A DNA stretch of 64,000 nucleotides from Phycisphaerales bacterium. Its GTDB lineage: Bacteria > Planctomycetota > Phycisphaerae > Phycisphaerales > UBA5793. Made by a program: the position numbers and the translations under genes. The DNA lies in assembly GCA_020852515.1 (NCBI GenBank), contig JADZAS010000015.1, forward strand, positions 124,001 to 188,000, given 5' to 3'. The notes below the pieces were generated by a model that was given only the letters and a program-made list of their open reading frames with translations, was not told the DNA's origin and made no database searches. Below are positions 62,205-64,000 of the stretch, piece after piece; the stretch's first letter is position 1, and the number at the start of each line of letters is the position of its first letter.

Positions 62205-62777
62205 ATGCGCCACGCGCGGGGTTTCACGCTGCTCGAACTGCTGGTGGTGATGGGCTTGATCAGCCTGCTCATCGCCATGCTCATGCCCAGTCTCTCCTGG
62301 GCCCGCAAGAGCGCCCGGCGCACCGCCTGCGCCTCCAATCTCCACCAGATCGCCATCGGCCTGACGAACTACCTCGGCGACAGCGACGGGATCCTGCCCT
62401 ACTTCATCCCGCTCTCGAAACAGAATGGCGAGGAAGACCAGTCGGACATGCTCAAGGCGCTGCGGCGCTACATCGACGGCGATCCGGTCTGGACGTGCCC
62501 TGACGACAATACTGGTGTGGCCGAGCAGCTCGGCTCAAGTTACGACTACTGGCCGGGCTGGATCATGTGGGCGCGCGAGTTGTTTAAGGGCGATCCGCCG
62601 CGATCCGTGGCCCGGGTGGTGACGAAGTTCTATGAGTTCTCGCCGGAGAAGTATCCGGTGATGGCCGATGCCGAAGGCTGGCACGTGCCGCTGGATGAAA
62701 CGGGTAAGAACGCGTCGTGGTGGGATGGATCGGTCTCGTCGCTGCGCGACTGGACGAATCCGCGCTGGCGCCAGTGA
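62205..62777 (+). CDS. Prepilin-type N-terminal methylation protein (type II secretion/type IV pilin-like)
   Basis: The 190-residue product has MRHARG followed by FTLLELLVVMGLISLLIAML, the prepilin peptidase site with Glu at +5 after cleavage before Phe7. A planctomycete-style segment ARRTACASNLHQIAIGLTNY follows, and a C-terminal WWDGSVSSLRD, close to the GHVHFxDGSV-type endings of such pseudopilins. AAGGGG precedes the ATG. ComEC lies 2 kb upstream; both would serve a pilus-like system. Confidence 0.92.
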   Translation: MRHARGFTLLELLVVMGLISLLIAMLMPSLSWARKSARRTACASNLHQIAIGLTNYLGDSDGILPYFIPLSKQNGEEDQSDMLKALRRYIDGDPVWTCPDDNTGVAEQLGSSYDYWPGWIMWARELFKGDPPRSVARVVTKFYEFSPEKYPVMADAEGWHVPLDETGKNASWWDGSVSSLRDWTNPRWRQ

Positions 62778-62805
62778 TGATCGAATCTTCGCATGCAGGT
62801 GATCG

Positions 62806-63549
62806 ATGAGTTGGCGTGATGCAATCTCCGGCTGGGGCGAGGCGCTGCGAAAGCAGGGCCGCTTTCTGCGCGAGCCGCGCGCCATCTGGGCGATGAGCAT
62901 CAGCGGCGGCCTCGTGCTTGCGGGCGGGGCCGTGCTGGGCATTCTCGCGATGCTCCCCCTGCCCGAGCCGGATGTGATGGGCGACGATCTGCACGAGGTC
63001 GCGACGTTCGCGATGGCGGAAGACTTCAACCGCCTCACGCCTCGGGAGCGGATCAGTTACCTCCAGAAGTTCTTCGATCGATTCCGCGACTTCGACGAAG
63101 AGGACGCGGCCGAACTTTCGGAACTGATCGCCGATCTGAACTTCAAACTGCGCGAGCAGATCGAAGAGAACATGCGGCGACTGGCCGTCGATTTCCTCGC
63201 CGAGTCGGCGATGGAGTACACGAACGTGCCCGCCGACGAGCGCGAGGCCTTTCTGCGCAACCTGCTGCTGGAGTTGGACAAGATCGGCGACGGCTTCTCC
63301 GGCCGGGAGCGCGACATCAGCGACGCCGAGCGCATGGCCGCGATGGAGCGCCAAGGCAAGCGCGAGCAGGAGCACGCCAGCGAAGAGATCGGCTCGACCG
63401 TCGATCCGCGCGGGGTGAACATGATCTTCAACCTCTACGAGACCGAGGTCTCGGGCAAGGTGCCCGCCGTGCAGCGCGGCGCCATCGCCCGGCTCATGCT
63501 CGATCTCACGAAGATCCGCCGCGGTCAGTCGATCAATCCTCGCAACTGA
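62806..63549 (+). CDS. Membrane-anchored helical protein of unknown function
   Basis: The 247-residue product has one membrane segment (about 27-50, AIWAMSISGGLVLAGGAVLG) and then a highly charged, mostly helical domain, with ERISYLQKFFDRFRDFDEED, REQIEENMRRLAVDFLAESA and MFN-like repeats later. AGGTG precedes the ATG. It follows the prepilin by 28 bases and is probably cotranscribed. No family recognised. Confidence 0.78.
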   Translation: MSWRDAISGWGEALRKQGRFLREPRAIWAMSISGGLVLAGGAVLGILAMLPLPEPDVMGDDLHEVATFAMAEDFNRLTPRERISYLQKFFDRFRDFDEEDAAELSELIADLNFKLREQIEENMRRLAVDFLAESAMEYTNVPADEREAFLRNLLLELDKIGDGFSGRERDISDAERMAAMERQGKREQEHASEEIGSTVDPRGVNMIFNLYETEVSGKVPAVQRGAIARLMLDLTKIRRGQSINPRN

Positions 63550-63579
63550 AGACGGCACGTGCGGCGCTGATTGAGCGCC

Positions 63580-64000
63580 CTACTGCTCGGTCAGCGCTTT
63601 GCTCAGATCGCTGATCGACTTCTTGGCATCGCCGAAGAACATGAGCGTGTTGGGCGCGAGGAAGAGTTCGTTTTCGACGCCCGCGTAGCCTGCGGCGAGC
63701 GATCGCTTGCAGACGATGACGGTCTGCGCCTTATCGACGTTGAGAATCGGCATGCCGTAGATCGGGCTCGACTTGTCGTGGCGCGCTGCAGGATTGACGA
63801 CGTCGTTGGCGCCGATGACCATCGCAATCTCGGCCGTCTCGAACTCGGGATTGCACTGATCGAGATCGAGCAGCCGGTCGTAAGGAATGTCCACCTCGGC
63901 CAGCAGCACGTTCATGTGTCCGGGCATGCGGCCGGCGACGGGATGGATGCCGAAATAGACCTCAGTACCAGCCTTCTGGAGCAAGTGGTACAGATCGCGC
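63580..64000 (-). CDS. pntB: NAD(P) transhydrogenase beta subunit, C-terminal part
   Basis: PntB, with PntA, couples proton flow across the inner membrane to hydride transfer between NADH and NADP. The visible C-terminal 139 residues belong to the NADP-binding domain III: GIHPVAGRMPGHMNVLLAE, AMVIGANDVVNPAA, GMPILNVDKAQTVIVCKRS and AGVENELFLAPNTLMFFGDAK. The gene continues beyond the right edge of the window. Confidence 0.93.
   Translation of the reverse strand, partial: RDLYHLLQKAGTEVYFGIHPVAGRMPGHMNVLLAEVDIPYDRLLDLDQCNPEFETAEIAMVIGANDVVNPAARHDKSSPIYGMPILNVDKAQTVIVCKRSLAAGYAGVENELFLAPNTLMFFGDAKKSISDLSKALTEQ

Noticed and set aside
1-64000. CRISPR arrays, tRNA or rRNA genes, insertion sequences
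   Set aside because: No regularly spaced repeats, no tRNA-like cloverleaf with a conserved T-loop, no rRNA segments and no transposase-like frame with terminal repeats were found by eye.

Overview
The window is about 64 kb of GC-rich, gene-dense bacterial DNA with no rRNA, tRNA, CRISPR array or insertion sequence that I could recognise. It is most consistent with the phylum Planctomycetota, probably class Phycisphaerae. This is an inference from secreted HAF-repeat and FG-GAP proteins sharing a C-terminal module, a planctomycete-style prepilin, many membrane proteins with a zinc ribbon of the form CxxC...RCPEC, and a DUF3553 protein. It is not backed by a marker-gene search.

Layout. 1-3.8 kb: the end of an unknown gene, then two tandemly duplicated secreted HAF-repeat genes with the 3' remnant of a third copy. 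3.8-12.4 kb: housekeeping genes (tsaD, a Ctp-type S41 protease, pdxA, a DUF2062 protein, a mini-operon of two hot-dog dehydratase-like proteins around an acyl carrier protein, purM). 12.5-23.3 kb: seven consecutive same-strand paralogues of about 480-520 residues. Each has an N-terminal membrane segment, a zinc ribbon, a second membrane segment and a large, probably extracytoplasmic domain ending in a W-[YF]-D signature. I recognise no described family, and this is the strongest candidate for an undescribed system. 23.6-31.7 kb: a SulP transporter, a LOG-family protein, hutG-hutI (histidine degradation), a coiled-coil protein, a DUF3553 protein, a small zinc-ribbon membrane protein and alanine dehydrogenase. 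31.9-45.9 kb: a secreted protein, thioredoxin reductase, a FIST sensor-domain protein, an ArfB-like ribosome-rescue hydrolase, an outer-membrane-like protein, FolE2, a saccharopine-dehydrogenase-like enzyme, a DUF58 protein, RarA, and an HPt plus receiver-GGDEF pair.

46.1-50.3 kb carries a xylulokinase gene and a xylose-isomerase-like gene separated by a secreted beta-propeller gene. 50.5-57.6 kb carries four FG-GAP (integrin-type propeller) paralogues, with a peroxiredoxin gene inserted on the opposite strand between the third and fourth. 57.7-64 kb holds comEC, an rpiB/arginine-phosphatase-like pair, a hypothetical gene, a prepilin, a hypothetical membrane protein and the 3' part of pntB.

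Recurring themes are tandem gene amplification (HAF x2-3, zinc-ribbon family x7, FG-GAP x4), a C-terminal module shared by the HAF and FG-GAP families, and several genes without a Shine-Dalgarno sequence whose start codon lies only 5-7 bases after a -10-like hexamer, suggesting leaderless transcripts. Functions of named enzymes rest on motifs read by eye; no database search was run.
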